From Candidatus Kaistia colombiensis (GTDB taxonomy: Bacteria; Pseudomonadota; Alphaproteobacteria; Rhizobiales; Kaistiaceae), in assembly GCA_029203105.1 (NCBI GenBank), contig CP119318.1, positions 1,440,501 through 1,504,500 of the forward strand: 64,000 nucleotides of DNA, in the 5' to 3' direction. Below, one piece after another: positions 51,830-60,211 of the stretch. Position 1 is the first letter of the stretch; each line of letters starts with the position of its first letter. The translations under genes were made by a program, and so were the position numbers. The notes under the pieces are model-generated. The model did no database searches. It saw only the letters and a program-made list of their open reading frames with translations, and was not told where the DNA came from.

Positions 51830-53095
51830 ATGACGCTCGACAAGAACTCGCCCGATGGCGCCATCCTTCGCGCTCTCTTCGACGCCGCGCTGGCGGCCTC
51901 GCTGCCGGATGGCCGCTTTGAAGGAAGGCTCCCGGCTGCGCCAAAGGGGCGGACCCTCGTGCTCGGCGCCGGCAAGGGCGCGGCGCGCATGGTGCGGGCG
52001 TTCGAGGATGCCTGGGAGCAAGCCGGCAACCCGGCGCCGGAAGGGCTCGCGGTCACCCGCTATGGCCATGGCACTCCGACCCGCTTCGTCGAGATCGTCG
52101 AGGCCTCGCATCCCGTTCCCGATGCCGCCGGCATGGCGGCGGCGCAGCGCATTCTCGACATCGCCGCGACAGCGGGGCCCGACGATCTCGTCGTCTTCCT
52201 GATGTCGGGCGGCGCCTCGTCGCTGCTGGCGCTGCCGGCCCCGGGGCTGACGCTCGAGGATAAGCAGATGCTCAATCGCGCGCTGCTGAAGAGCGGCGCG
52301 CCGATCGGCGCCATGAACCACGTGCGAAAAGCGCTCTCCGCCATCAAGGGCGGCCGCCTCGCCGCCGCCGCTGCGAGGGCGCGGATGGTGACCTTCCTGA
52401 TTTCCGACGTGCCGGGCGACGATCCCGGCGCGATCGGCTCCGGCCCGACCATTCCGGAAGCCTCCGATCCCGACGGCGCGCTGGCGATCCTCGCCGAATA
52501 CGGCATCGCCGTCGAGCCACGCATCGAGGCAGCGATCCGCGCCAATGCGGTCTCAGCCGGCGCCGGCGGCGCGGTCGAGATGCTGGCGACACCGAAGATG
52601 GCACTGGATGCGGCGGCCGAAGCCGCGCGCGCCATCGGCCTGACGCCGCTGGTGCTTGGTGATGCGCTGGAAGGCGAAGCGCGCGACGTGGCGCGCGTAC
52701 TGGCGGCGATCGCCAGCTATGCGGCGGCGCATGACCAGCCGGTGGCAAAACCCTGCGTGATCCTCTCGGGCGGCGAAACCACCGTCACCGTGCGGGGGCG
52801 GGGCCGGGGTGGCCGCAATGCCGAATTCCTGCTGGCGCTCGCCGTGGCGCTCGGCGGTCATGCGGGCATCGCGGCGATCGCCTGCGATACGGACGGTATC
52901 GACGGCTCCGAGGACAATGCCGGCGCCTGGATCGATGCCGGCATTCTCGACGAGGCGAAGGCGAAGGGCATCGATCCGGTCGCACGCCTTGCGAATAATG
53001 ACGGCTACGGCTTCTTCGAAGCGCTCGACCGGCTCGTCGTCACCGGCCCGACGCTGACCAACGTCAATGATTTCCGGGCGATTTTGGTGCGCTGA
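51830..53095 (+). CDS. Glycerate 2-kinase (MOFRL family)
   Basis: The 421-residue enzyme of the GckA/TtuD group phosphorylates glycerate to 2-phosphoglycerate. It has the N-terminal domain with VLGAGKGAARMVRAFE and FLMSGGASSLLALP, and the C-terminal MOFRL domain with LSGGETTVTVRGRGRGGRNA and DTDGIDGSEDNAGAW. Older annotations call such proteins hydroxypyruvate reductase. It starts 33 bases after the secreted protein gene, so an operon with it and the SDR is possible. Confidence 0.9.
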   Translation: MTLDKNSPDGAILRALFDAALAASLPDGRFEGRLPAAPKGRTLVLGAGKGAARMVRAFEDAWEQAGNPAPEGLAVTRYGHGTPTRFVEIVEASHPVPDAAGMAAAQRILDIAATAGPDDLVVFLMSGGASSLLALPAPGLTLEDKQMLNRALLKSGAPIGAMNHVRKALSAIKGGRLAAAAARARMVTFLISDVPGDDPGAIGSGPTIPEASDPDGALAILAEYGIAVEPRIEAAIRANAVSAGAGGAVEMLATPKMALDAAAEAARAIGLTPLVLGDALEGEARDVARVLAAIASYAAAHDQPVAKPCVILSGGETTVTVRGRGRGGRNAEFLLALAVALGGHAGIAAIACDTDGIDGSEDNAGAWIDAGILDEAKAKGIDPVARLANNDGYGFFEALDRLVVTGPTLTNVNDFRAILVR

Positions 53096-53235
53096 GGGCC
53101 TTCGTGCCGGCGGCGATGGTTTGGAATTCGATCCAATTCGTGTTGCAGGATCGCCGCCCCGGCAGACTCTTCGCAGCCGGCGCGTGCGCTTGCCTTGACG
53201 CGCAGACCGTCAATGCCGATGTCTGGTCCTGATGG

Positions 53236-53270
53236 GCCAAGATGACGCCTTGTTTCGGAGTCATCTTGGC
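53236..53270 (+). other. Long hairpin in the leader of the outer membrane protein gene
   Basis: GCCAAGATGAC and its exact complement GTCATCTTGGC enclose 13 bases, about 40 bases before the start codon. It could stabilise the mRNA or control translation; without a T run it is not a standard terminator. Confidence 0.5.
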
Positions 53271-53310
53271 TATGGGGATTTCGGCGGCGTTCCGGTCGCG
53301 AGGGTACGTG

Positions 53311-53946
53311 ATGAGGCATCTGATCTTGGCGGGCGTTGCCCTGCTGGCGCTTTCGAGCGTGGCCGTCGCCGCGGACATCTCCTATGAGCCGCCGCAACCG
53401 GTCGTCCCGGCGGCGCCCACCGGCTTCGACTGGAACGGTTTCTATGCCGGCGTGCATGGCGGCTATGGCTGGGGCGGCGGCACCAAGGACGCCGATTTCC
53501 TCGACAGCCTGAGCGGCGGCCTGTTCGGCGTCCAGGCTGGCTACAACTACCAGGCCGATCCCTGGCTGGTCGGCTTCGAGACCGACATCGCCTATAGCGG
53601 CCTCAGCGACACGGCCGGCAGCGCGGCGCTCGATCTGAACTGGATCGGCTCGACCACCGGCCGCATCGGCTTCACCTATGACAAGTGGTTGTTCTACGGC
53701 AAGGGCGGCGTCGCCTATGGCAACCTCGAGGCCAAGCAGGCCGGGCTCGGCAATGACAGCCAGTGGGCGGTCGGCTGGACCGCCGGCGCCGGCATCGAAT
53801 ACGGCTTCACCAAGAACCTGACCGGCCGCCTCGAATACGACTATGTCGACCTCGGCAAGAAGACCTTCTTCGAAGGCACCGAGGCGCAGTCCGAGGCCGG
53901 CGCGACCACCAACGCGGTCAAGGCGGGCCTGAACTACAAGTTCTAG
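53311..53946 (+). CDS. Omp25/Omp31-family outer membrane beta-barrel protein
   Basis: The 211-residue protein has a signal peptide (cleavage near AVA|ADI, residue 20) and a barrel typical of the rhizobial RopB/Omp25/Omp31 group: WNGFYAGVHGGYGWGGG at the start, aromatic-alternating strands, and a C-terminal Phe (AGLNYKF). It would insert in the outer membrane as an eight-stranded barrel. GAGGG lies before the ATG at 53311. Confidence 0.92.
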   Translation: MRHLILAGVALLALSSVAVAADISYEPPQPVVPAAPTGFDWNGFYAGVHGGYGWGGGTKDADFLDSLSGGLFGVQAGYNYQADPWLVGFETDIAYSGLSDTAGSAALDLNWIGSTTGRIGFTYDKWLFYGKGGVAYGNLEAKQAGLGNDSQWAVGWTAGAGIEYGFTKNLTGRLEYDYVDLGKKTFFEGTEAQSEAGATTNAVKAGLNYKF

Positions 53947-54028
53947 GGTTCTTACGCCAAGTCGTCGGCTGTGGGCGGCCGTGATGTCGCCCGCGCGTTG
54001 GATGGTCCCCCCGTCGCAACACCCTCCG

Positions 54029-54170
54029 CCGTCATCCCGGCGAAAGCCGGGATCCATGGCAGCCACATGCTCCCGACCCTCATCCGTCGCGCGCGGTAGA
54101 TTCGGCGCGGCTGCATCGAAACACCCCCAAACTTCGCTGTATGGATCCCGGCTTTCGCCGGGATGACGGC
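54029..54170. repeat. GTCATCCCGG-type large inverted repeat
   Basis: The left arm CCGTCATCCCGGCGAAAGCC and right arm GGCTTTCGCCGGGATGACGG are exact complements. Each arm also folds locally (CCCGGCgaaaGCCGGG). The unit recurs at 19706 and within the MITE-like copies. It fills most of the 305-base gap 53947-54251. Confidence 0.75.
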
Positions 54171-54205
54171 GAGCGTGAGCGAGGGCCGAGGCGATCATCG
54201 AACAA

Positions 54206-54232
54206 AAAAGGCCCGGTCATGCCGGGCCTTTT
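54206..54232 (-). terminator. Intrinsic terminator of the aldo/keto reductase gene
   Basis: AAAAGGCCCGG and CCGGGCCTTTT enclose TCATG. Six T follow on the minus strand, 20 bases past the reductase stop. Confidence 0.85.
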
Positions 54233-54251
54233 GCGTTCGAAGCGATGAGCT

Positions 54252-55313
54252 TCAGCCGTTTACAAAGGGCTGCAGGAAGGCGAGGTCGGCGGCGCCGAGG
54301 CGGTCCTTGGCGGTGGCGGCCTGGTGCCAGTAGGGGTAGTTCAGCGGCGGCTGGCTGACCTTGTCGAGCCGGGCGCGCTCGTCGGTCGAGAGCTTCAGAT
54401 CGGCAGCGGCGAGGTTGTCCTTGAACTGCGCGTCGGTGCGGCCGCCGATGATCACCGAGGTGACGCCGGGGCGTCCGAGCAGCCAGGCGAGCGCCACCTG
54501 CGCGCCGGACACGCCGCGCGCATCGGCGATCGCCACCAGTTCGTCGACGATATCCCAGAGCCGGTCCCAGTCGTGGATCGGCGGCTCGGTCCAGCCCTGG
54601 AAGAGGCGGCTGTCCCTAGGCGTTTCCTTGTTGCGGCGGTGCTTGCCCGAGAGCAGGCCGCCGGCGATCGGGCTCCAGACCAGGATGCCGAGCTTCTGGT
54701 CGATGGAGATCGGCACCAGCTCCTGCTCGGCCTCGCGCGCCTGCAGCGTGTAGTGGATCTGCTGCGAGATGAAGGGGATGCGGTTGTCGCGGCGTGCGAT
54801 CTCCATCGCCTTCATGATGTGCCAGCCGGAATAGTTGGAGCAGCCGATATAGCGGACCTTGCCCTGGCGGACGAGGCTGTCGAGCGCTTCCAGCGTTTCC
54901 TCCAGCGGCGTCAGGCCGTCCCACTGGTGCACCTGGTAGAGGTCGATGACGTCGGTCTTCAGGCGCTTGAGGCTGGCCTCGCATTCGCGGATCAGGTGAT
55001 AGCGCGACAGGCCGCGGTCATTCGGGCCGCTGCCCATCGGAAACCGCGCCTTGGTGGCGATCAGCACGTCGTTCTTGCGCTTGCCGCCGAGCGCGTCGCC
55101 GATGATCGCTTCGCAATCGCCGCCCGAATAGACATTGGCGGTGTCGAGCAGGTTGACGCCGGCGTCGATCACCATGTCGATCTGCCGCCGCGCCTCGTTG
55201 ACGTCGGTGATGTTGCCGACCTTCGAGAAATCGCCTTTGGCGCCGAAGGTCATGGTGCCCATGGTGAGCACCGAGACCTTCAGTCCCGAATTGCCGAGTT
55301 GCCGGTATTCCAT
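54252..55313 (-). CDS. Aldo/keto reductase
   Basis: The 353-residue TIM-barrel oxidoreductase has the opening MEYRQLGNSGLKVSVLTMGT, the catalytic Asp-Tyr of LLDTANVYSGG, Lys in IATKARF and His in DLYQVHQWD. NADPH-binding residues are in the C-terminal GGRTDAQFKDNL. It is YajO/YghZ-like; the substrate is unknown. GGAGCGG precedes the ATG at 55313. A striking double operator lies just upstream. Confidence 0.9.
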   Translation of the reverse strand: MEYRQLGNSGLKVSVLTMGTMTFGAKGDFSKVGNITDVNEARRQIDMVIDAGVNLLDTANVYSGGDCEAIIGDALGGKRKNDVLIATKARFPMGSGPNDRGLSRYHLIRECEASLKRLKTDVIDLYQVHQWDGLTPLEETLEALDSLVRQGKVRYIGCSNYSGWHIMKAMEIARRDNRIPFISQQIHYTLQAREAEQELVPISIDQKLGILVWSPIAGGLLSGKHRRNKETPRDSRLFQGWTEPPIHDWDRLWDIVDELVAIADARGVSGAQVALAWLLGRPGVTSVIIGGRTDAQFKDNLAAADLKLSTDERARLDKVSQPPLNYPYWHQAATAKDRLGAADLAFLQPFVNG

Positions 55314-55350
55314 TGTCCGCTCCCATCGCGCCGCGGTGTACCCGCTGAAC

Positions 55351-55389
55351 TTTGACAGCACCGTCCTGTATTCGGACAGCGCTGTCAAA
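55351..55389 (-). promoter_or_regulatory. Double dyad operator in front of the aldo/keto reductase gene
   Basis: Two copies of a 12-bp palindrome are present: GACAGCGCTGTC (55375-55386, perfect) and GACAGCACCGTC (55354-55365), centre to centre 21 bp, two helical turns. Together with flanking TTT and AAA they form a 39-base dyad whose 16-base arms match at 14 positions. A TetR-like or similar dimeric repressor is expected; its gene is not adjacent in this window. Confidence 0.6.
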
Positions 55390-55417
55390 GCGGCAATGGC
55401 GTCGGTGCGCCGAAAAA

Positions 55418-56428
55418 TCAGACGGCGATGATCGCCTTGATCAGGCCGCGCTTGTCGTGGCTCCAGACCGGCATGTCGGTGGTCAGCCGGTCGAGCGTCG
55501 TGCTGTGCGTCGCCAGCGCGTCGAGCGGCACCAGGCCGGCCTTGATCGAGGCGACGACATGTTCGAAGTCGACCTTGGTGGCGTTGCGGCTGCCGATCAG
55601 CATCATCTCGCGCTTGTGGAACTCGGGATCCGAGAACGAGATCCTGTCCTTGACGATCGAGACGAGGACATAGGCGCCGCCATGCGCGACCAGGGCGAAG
55701 CCGGCCTCGATCGCCTGGGCGTTGCCGGTGGCGTCGTAGACGACGTCGAAGCGGTCGCCGCCGGTCGCCTCCATCAGCGTCTTCTGCGCATCCGGTCCGG
55801 TCAGCGCCGTGTTCGGGAAGCCGAGAGTCTCGCGGGCAAAGGCGAGCCGCTCCTCGCTCGAATCGAGCAGCGTCACCTCGAGCCCGGCGATGCGGGCGAA
55901 GATCGCCGCGCCGAGTCCGATCGGCCCGACGCCGACGACGAGGGCGCGGCCGCCTTCCGGCTGCGAGCGGCGGACGGCATGCGCGCCGATCGCCAGGAAC
56001 TCGACCATGGCGGCGTCGCGCAGCGACAGGCCCTCGGCCGGGTAGAGATTGCCTTCCGGCATCACGATCTTCTCGGCCATGCCGCCATCGGTATGCACGC
56101 CGAGCACCCGGATCGAGGTGCAGCAGTTCGGCTTGCCCTTGCGGCAGGCGACGCAATGGCCGCAGGCAATATACGGGTTGACGACGACGGGCGTGCCGAC
56201 CTTGAGCGAGACGCCTTCGCCGACGGCCGAGACGACGCCGGAAAGCTCATGGCCCATGATGCGCGGATATTCGAGGAAGGGGTGCTTGCCTTCGAAGATG
56301 TGATAGTCGGTGCCGCAAATGCCGACATGCTTGACGTCGACCGTCGCCCAGCCGGCCGCGGGCGCTTCCGGGCCGGGCCGCTCGACGAATTCCAGTCGCC
56401 CTGGTTCCACACAGATCACGCTTTTCAT
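55418..56428 (-). CDS. Zn-dependent alcohol/polyol dehydrogenase (MDR family)
   Basis: The 336-residue dehydrogenase has the catalytic zinc region GICGTDYHIFEG and GHELSGVV, the four-Cys structural zinc lobe CGHCVACRKGKPNCC, and the NAD-binding VVGVGPIGLGAA. It resembles sorbitol/threonine/RspB-type enzymes; the sugar alcohol or acid oxidised is unknown. It precedes the aldo/keto reductase on the same strand by 104 bases, though the operator between them suggests separate control. Confidence 0.88.
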   Translation of the reverse strand: MKSVICVEPGRLEFVERPGPEAPAAGWATVDVKHVGICGTDYHIFEGKHPFLEYPRIMGHELSGVVSAVGEGVSLKVGTPVVVNPYIACGHCVACRKGKPNCCTSIRVLGVHTDGGMAEKIVMPEGNLYPAEGLSLRDAAMVEFLAIGAHAVRRSQPEGGRALVVGVGPIGLGAAIFARIAGLEVTLLDSSEERLAFARETLGFPNTALTGPDAQKTLMEATGGDRFDVVYDATGNAQAIEAGFALVAHGGAYVLVSIVKDRISFSDPEFHKREMMLIGSRNATKVDFEHVVASIKAGLVPLDALATHSTTLDRLTTDMPVWSHDKRGLIKAIIAV

Positions 56429-56696
56429 GAAGTCCTCTTCATCATCATCGCAGTCGCGACGGTCCTAGCGCAGCCGCAGCGCCGCGACCAGACGGCAGTT
56501 GGGGCTCCCGGCGCGAATGTCTGGGTTGCAGTCGCCGCGCTTCCCGCATGCGTTGTCAGCGCGTATCGTCCGCAACGCGGTTGGCTGGGTCGATGGCGTT
56601 CATTCCGCCACGGACGCACCCGGCCGGTCCGCGGGATCGATATCGGTCCGAAGGCATTGTTTGAAGTAGTATGTCGACTTGAAAAGGAAGAAAGCG

Positions 56697-57179
56697 ATGG
56701 CGCCCCTGAAGTCCGCGATTGATCTCAAGTCCAACACAAAGACCGCGTCGATCGAGTTGCTGAACGCGGTTCTGGCCGACAGCATCGACCTGGCGCTGGT
56801 CACCAAGCAGGCTCACTGGAATTTGAAGGGGCTGCAATTCATCGCTATTCACGAGATGCTGGACACGTTTCGCGCCGATCTGGACGGCCATGTCGACACG
56901 GTGGCCGAGCGCGTGGCGCAGCTCGGCGGTTTCGCCCTCGGCACGGCGCAGTCGGTGACCTCGGCCACGAAGCTCAAGGCCTATCCCACCGACATTTCCG
57001 CGATCAAGGATCACCTGGCGCAGTTGACCGAGCGCTATGCGCTGGTGGCGAACGAGGTCCGCAAGGGCATCGACAAGGCGGCCGACATTGGCGACGCCGA
57101 TAGCGCGGACATCCTGACCGCCTTCTCGCGCAGCCTCGACAAGTCGCTCTGGTTCCTGGAATCGCACCGCGAGCCATAG
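56697..57179 (+). CDS. dps: Dps ferritin-like DNA-protecting protein
   Basis: The 160-residue protein has the Dps ferroxidase motif: KQAHWNLKGLQFIAIHEMLD followed by FRADLDGHVDTVAERV. Twelve subunits store iron and shield DNA in stress. GGAAG stands before the ATG at 56697. Dps is often EcfG-dependent, but I found no GGAAC-N16/17-CGTT in the upstream 265 bases. Confidence 0.93.
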   Translation: MAPLKSAIDLKSNTKTASIELLNAVLADSIDLALVTKQAHWNLKGLQFIAIHEMLDTFRADLDGHVDTVAERVAQLGGFALGTAQSVTSATKLKAYPTDISAIKDHLAQLTERYALVANEVRKGIDKAADIGDADSADILTAFSRSLDKSLWFLESHREP

Positions 57180-57229
57180 GCTCGGGCTTCGGCCCCGCGA
57201 CCGGCCGCGCCGTCGCCTGCCCGCATAGA

Positions 57230-57257
57230 ACAAAGCCCGCCAGATGGCGGGCTTTGT
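57230..57257. terminator. Terminator between dps and the BA14K gene
   Basis: ACAAAGCCCGCC and its exact complement enclose AGAT, between convergent genes. Tails are not T-rich beyond the stem, so strength is moderate. Confidence 0.7.
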
Positions 57258-57316
57258 CATGCTTGGGGGAGGGCCGGCCGCGCAATCGGTCCGTGCGCCG
57301 GCCTCCGTGTGGCGTT

Positions 57317-57940
57317 CTAGTAGGGCGAGACGCACTGGCGGCGCGGACCGCTGTTCGGCTGGAAGGTGTTGTCCGACGCCCGGTAGGAGCGATAGCGGCT
57401 CTCGCACCACTGGTAATGGGACGAATTGTAGCTGCCGCCATAGTTGTAGGTCGGCTGCGTGATTGCCGAACCGACGGCGGCGCCGACGCCGAAGGCGGCG
57501 AGCGGATACCACCAGCCATTGTAATAGCGATATCCCGGCCGGGCATAGTTGTAGCCGTGATAGCCGTTCCAGTAGCCGGGGCGATTGCCCGGATAGCCCG
57601 GCCGGTATCCCGGGTAGCCCGGTCGATAGCCAGGGGGACGATAACCCGGACCGTGTCCGGGGCCGCCCGGACGATAGCCCGGTGGACGATAGCCCGGCCC
57701 GCCATGACCCGGACGGTTTCCCATGCCGGGCGGGCGGCCGTGACCGCCGCCGGGCCGGTGGCCCCGCTTGATTTCCCGGTTGCCGCCGCCGTGCCGAACC
57801 TGAATCAGATCCGCGTTCGGCTGCGAGCTCACGCCGAGGTCCGGCGCAACCAGGGGGGCCGCCTGGGTCGGGGCCGAGGCAGAGGCGAAGAAGGCAATGG
57901 CCAAGGCGCCACCGCACAATTTGCTGAAAATCTTGGTCAA
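57317..57940 (-). CDS. BA14K-family secreted protein with Gly/Pro/Tyr-rich repeats
   Basis: The 207-residue protein has a signal peptide (cleavage near TQA|APL, residue 28), a repeat region (about 58-135) made of GYRP and PGYRPG units, a short hydrophobic segment (WWYPLAAFGVGAAVGSAI) and a C-terminal BA14K motif with WCESRYRSYRASDNTFQP and a second Cys. BA14K of Brucella is an immunoreactive protein with lectin-like activity; function here is unknown. The repeats may form a flexible surface tether. Confidence 0.85.
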   Translation of the reverse strand: MTKIFSKLCGGALAIAFFASASAPTQAAPLVAPDLGVSSQPNADLIQVRHGGGNREIKRGHRPGGGHGRPPGMGNRPGHGGPGYRPPGYRPGGPGHGPGYRPPGYRPGYPGYRPGYPGNRPGYWNGYHGYNYARPGYRYYNGWWYPLAAFGVGAAVGSAITQPTYNYGGSYNSSHYQWCESRYRSYRASDNTFQPNSGPRRQCVSPY

Positions 57941-57992
57941 AGCGATGAACCCCTTCTTGAAAGCGATAAATCCCCTCGAAGGACTCGTTGAA

Positions 57993-58020
57993 AACTAAAC
58001 TTGGCAAGCCAATGGTCAAG
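57993..58020 (-). promoter_or_regulatory. Promoter of the BA14K gene
   Basis: On the minus strand TTGACC (58020-58015), 16 bases and TAGTTT (57998-57993). The spacer holds TTGGC-AA-GCCAA (58002-58013), a possible operator. The gene-free stretch 57941-58327 continues with an AT-rich segment (58020-58080) and no gene. Confidence 0.55.
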
Positions 58021-58327
58021 TCTCGTCATGAAAAAATGTGAATATTCAAAGATCGATAATATTGCGGTGCAGAGTGCCATCTTGGATCTTGCCGTTTGCT
58101 GCATCGACAACTCGATGTCGATTGGAACGAACATAGCGCGGCGCGACCCGCGGCGGCTCGCGTCGCCAAGACTAGCGCCGTTCCTGTTCGGTTGCGGCCC
58201 GGGCCCGGTCCGCTGCCGCGCCTCGCCCGTTGAACCGCGGCGCGCCACGGCCTATCCATGACGTGGCGGCCCTTGATGGCGACGCCACGCCATGGACGAC
58301 AAGACACGGCAAGCATCGAGGCGGCCA

Positions 58328-60211
58328 ATGACCAAGCCACAATCCTCTCCGGTATTTCGCATATCGAGCGAAACCGCCTGGCGCGAGCTGGCGGTGAAGG
58401 CGATCAAGGGTGCCGATTTCGCGGCGAAGCTGGTCTCGCGCACCGCCGACGACATCGCGATCCAGCCGCTCTATCCGAAGGCGCCCGGCCATCATACCCG
58501 GCCGGTCCGCGCCAGCCTCGGTGATTGGCGCGCCGTCCAGCGCATCGACCTGCCGGATGCCGACGCGGCGAGTTCACAGGCGCTCGAGGACCTGAACAAT
58601 GGTGCGAGCGGACTGGCGCTGGTCTTTGTCGACGCGGCTTCCGCGCGGGGCTTCGGGCTCGGCGCAGCCGACGAGAAGACGGTCGCCGCGGCGCTGGACG
58701 GCGTGATGCTCGACCTGGTGTCGCTGCGCCTCGAAGCCGGACGCTCGGCGGCCGAAGCAGCCCGTTCCGTGCTGGCGCTGGTGCGCAGTCAGGGGCTCGA
58801 CCTCGACAGCCTGCGCCTCGATCTCGGTATCGACCCATTCTCGATTCTGGCGGCGGAAGGCGGCCGCGTTGCGGTGGTCGACGCCGCGCTCGATACGGCG
58901 GCGGCGCTGGCGACCTCCTTTGGTGCCGAGGCGAAGGCTCGCATCCTGCGCGCCGATGGCCGGGTCTTCCATGACGCCGGCGCTTCCGAGGCGCAGGAGC
59001 TGGCGGCGACGATCGCCGCCGCGCTGGCGGGGCTGCGCGGACTGGAGGCGCGCGGCCTGCCGCTCGAAATCGCGCGGAGAAGGATCTCCTTTCTGCTGCC
59101 CGCCGATGCGGACGAGTTTCTCACCATCGCAAAATTCCGGGCGCTGCGGCGGCTATGGGCGCGGGTGGAAGCGGCTTGTGGCCTGACGCCCTCGCCGATC
59201 CAGCTCGATGCCGAAACCAGTTTTCGCATGACGACGAGGCATGACCCGCAGGTAAACATGCTGCGCGGCACGGTTGCAGCATTTTCCGCCGGCCTGGGCG
59301 GCGCCGACAGCGTCACGGTGCTGCCCTTCACGGCGCCGCTGGGGCTCGCCGACGCCAGCGCGCGAAGAATTGCCCGCAACACGCAGTCGATCCTGCTGGA
59401 GGAATCGGGCCTCGGCCATGTCTTCGATCCGGCCGCCGGCGCCGGCGGCTTCGAGGCGCTTACCGACGCGCTTTGCGAAAAGGCCTGGGCCTTTTTTCAG
59501 CAGCTCGAGCGCGGGGGCGGCCTCGCGACGGCTCTTTCCTCCGGCTGGGTCGCGGCAGAAATCCGCGCCGTCGCGGAAAAACGCGAGCGCGACGTGCGTC
59601 GTCGCAAGCTGCCGATTACCGGCACCAGCGAGTTTCCCAATCTCGCCGAGGCGCCGGTCGACGTGCTTGTCCCGGCGGCGCATGCGCCACCCGCTGCCGA
59701 CAATCCGGCCCGCCTCGTTTCGCGCCGCATCGCCGAGCCGTTCGAGCATTTGCGCGACCGCGCCGATGCCTTGGCCGAAGCGACGGGCCGCCGTCCGACC
59801 GTCTTCCTGGCCAATCTCGGCAAACCGGCTTCGTTCAGCGGGCGGGCCGGCTTCGCCAAGGGGGTGTTCGAGGCGTCCGGCATCGCGGCGCCAATGAATG
59901 ACGGCTTCGCTTCGCTCGACGAACTGGTGGCGGCGGCGCGCGCCTCGGGCGCGGCGGCGGCCTGCCTCTGCTCGTCCGACGAGGTCTATGAGTGCGAGAC
60001 CGGCCACGCGACCTATGAGGGGGAGACCCTGGCCGAGGAAGCCGCGCGGCGGCTGACGGGGGCGGGGCTCTCGCATGTCGTGCTCGCCGGCAGGCCGGGC
60101 GAGCGCGAGACGGCCTATCGCCATGCCGGCGTCGAGGCCTTTCTCTACGCCGGTTCCGATGTGCTGGAATATCCGGCGCGGCTGCTCGACCGGATCGAGG
60201 CATCGAAATGA
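58328..60211 (+). CDS. mutA: Methylmalonyl-CoA mutase small (beta) subunit
   Basis: The 627-residue subunit has the mutase TIM-barrel part (about 60-420) and a degenerate C-terminal domain. It keeps MTTRHDPQVNMLRGTVAAFSAG and RRIARNTQSILLEESGLG, but lacks the DGHDRG cobalamin motif, as expected for the non-catalytic partner. It pairs with MutB. GAGGCGG precedes the ATG at 58328. It overlaps mutB by four bases. Confidence 0.9.
   Translation: MTKPQSSPVFRISSETAWRELAVKAIKGADFAAKLVSRTADDIAIQPLYPKAPGHHTRPVRASLGDWRAVQRIDLPDADAASSQALEDLNNGASGLALVFVDAASARGFGLGAADEKTVAAALDGVMLDLVSLRLEAGRSAAEAARSVLALVRSQGLDLDSLRLDLGIDPFSILAAEGGRVAVVDAALDTAAALATSFGAEAKARILRADGRVFHDAGASEAQELAATIAAALAGLRGLEARGLPLEIARRRISFLLPADADEFLTIAKFRALRRLWARVEAACGLTPSPIQLDAETSFRMTTRHDPQVNMLRGTVAAFSAGLGGADSVTVLPFTAPLGLADASARRIARNTQSILLEESGLGHVFDPAAGAGGFEALTDALCEKAWAFFQQLERGGGLATALSSGWVAAEIRAVAEKRERDVRRRKLPITGTSEFPNLAEAPVDVLVPAAHAPPAADNPARLVSRRIAEPFEHLRDRADALAEATGRRPTVFLANLGKPASFSGRAGFAKGVFEASGIAAPMNDGFASLDELVAAARASGAAAACLCSSDEVYECETGHATYEGETLAEEAARRLTGAGLSHVVLAGRPGERETAYRHAGVEAFLYAGSDVLEYPARLLDRIEASK

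Noticed and set aside
56429..56696. EcfG promoter for dps
   Set aside because: No GGAAC-N16/17-CGTT or close variant is present in the upstream region, although dps is often in this regulon.
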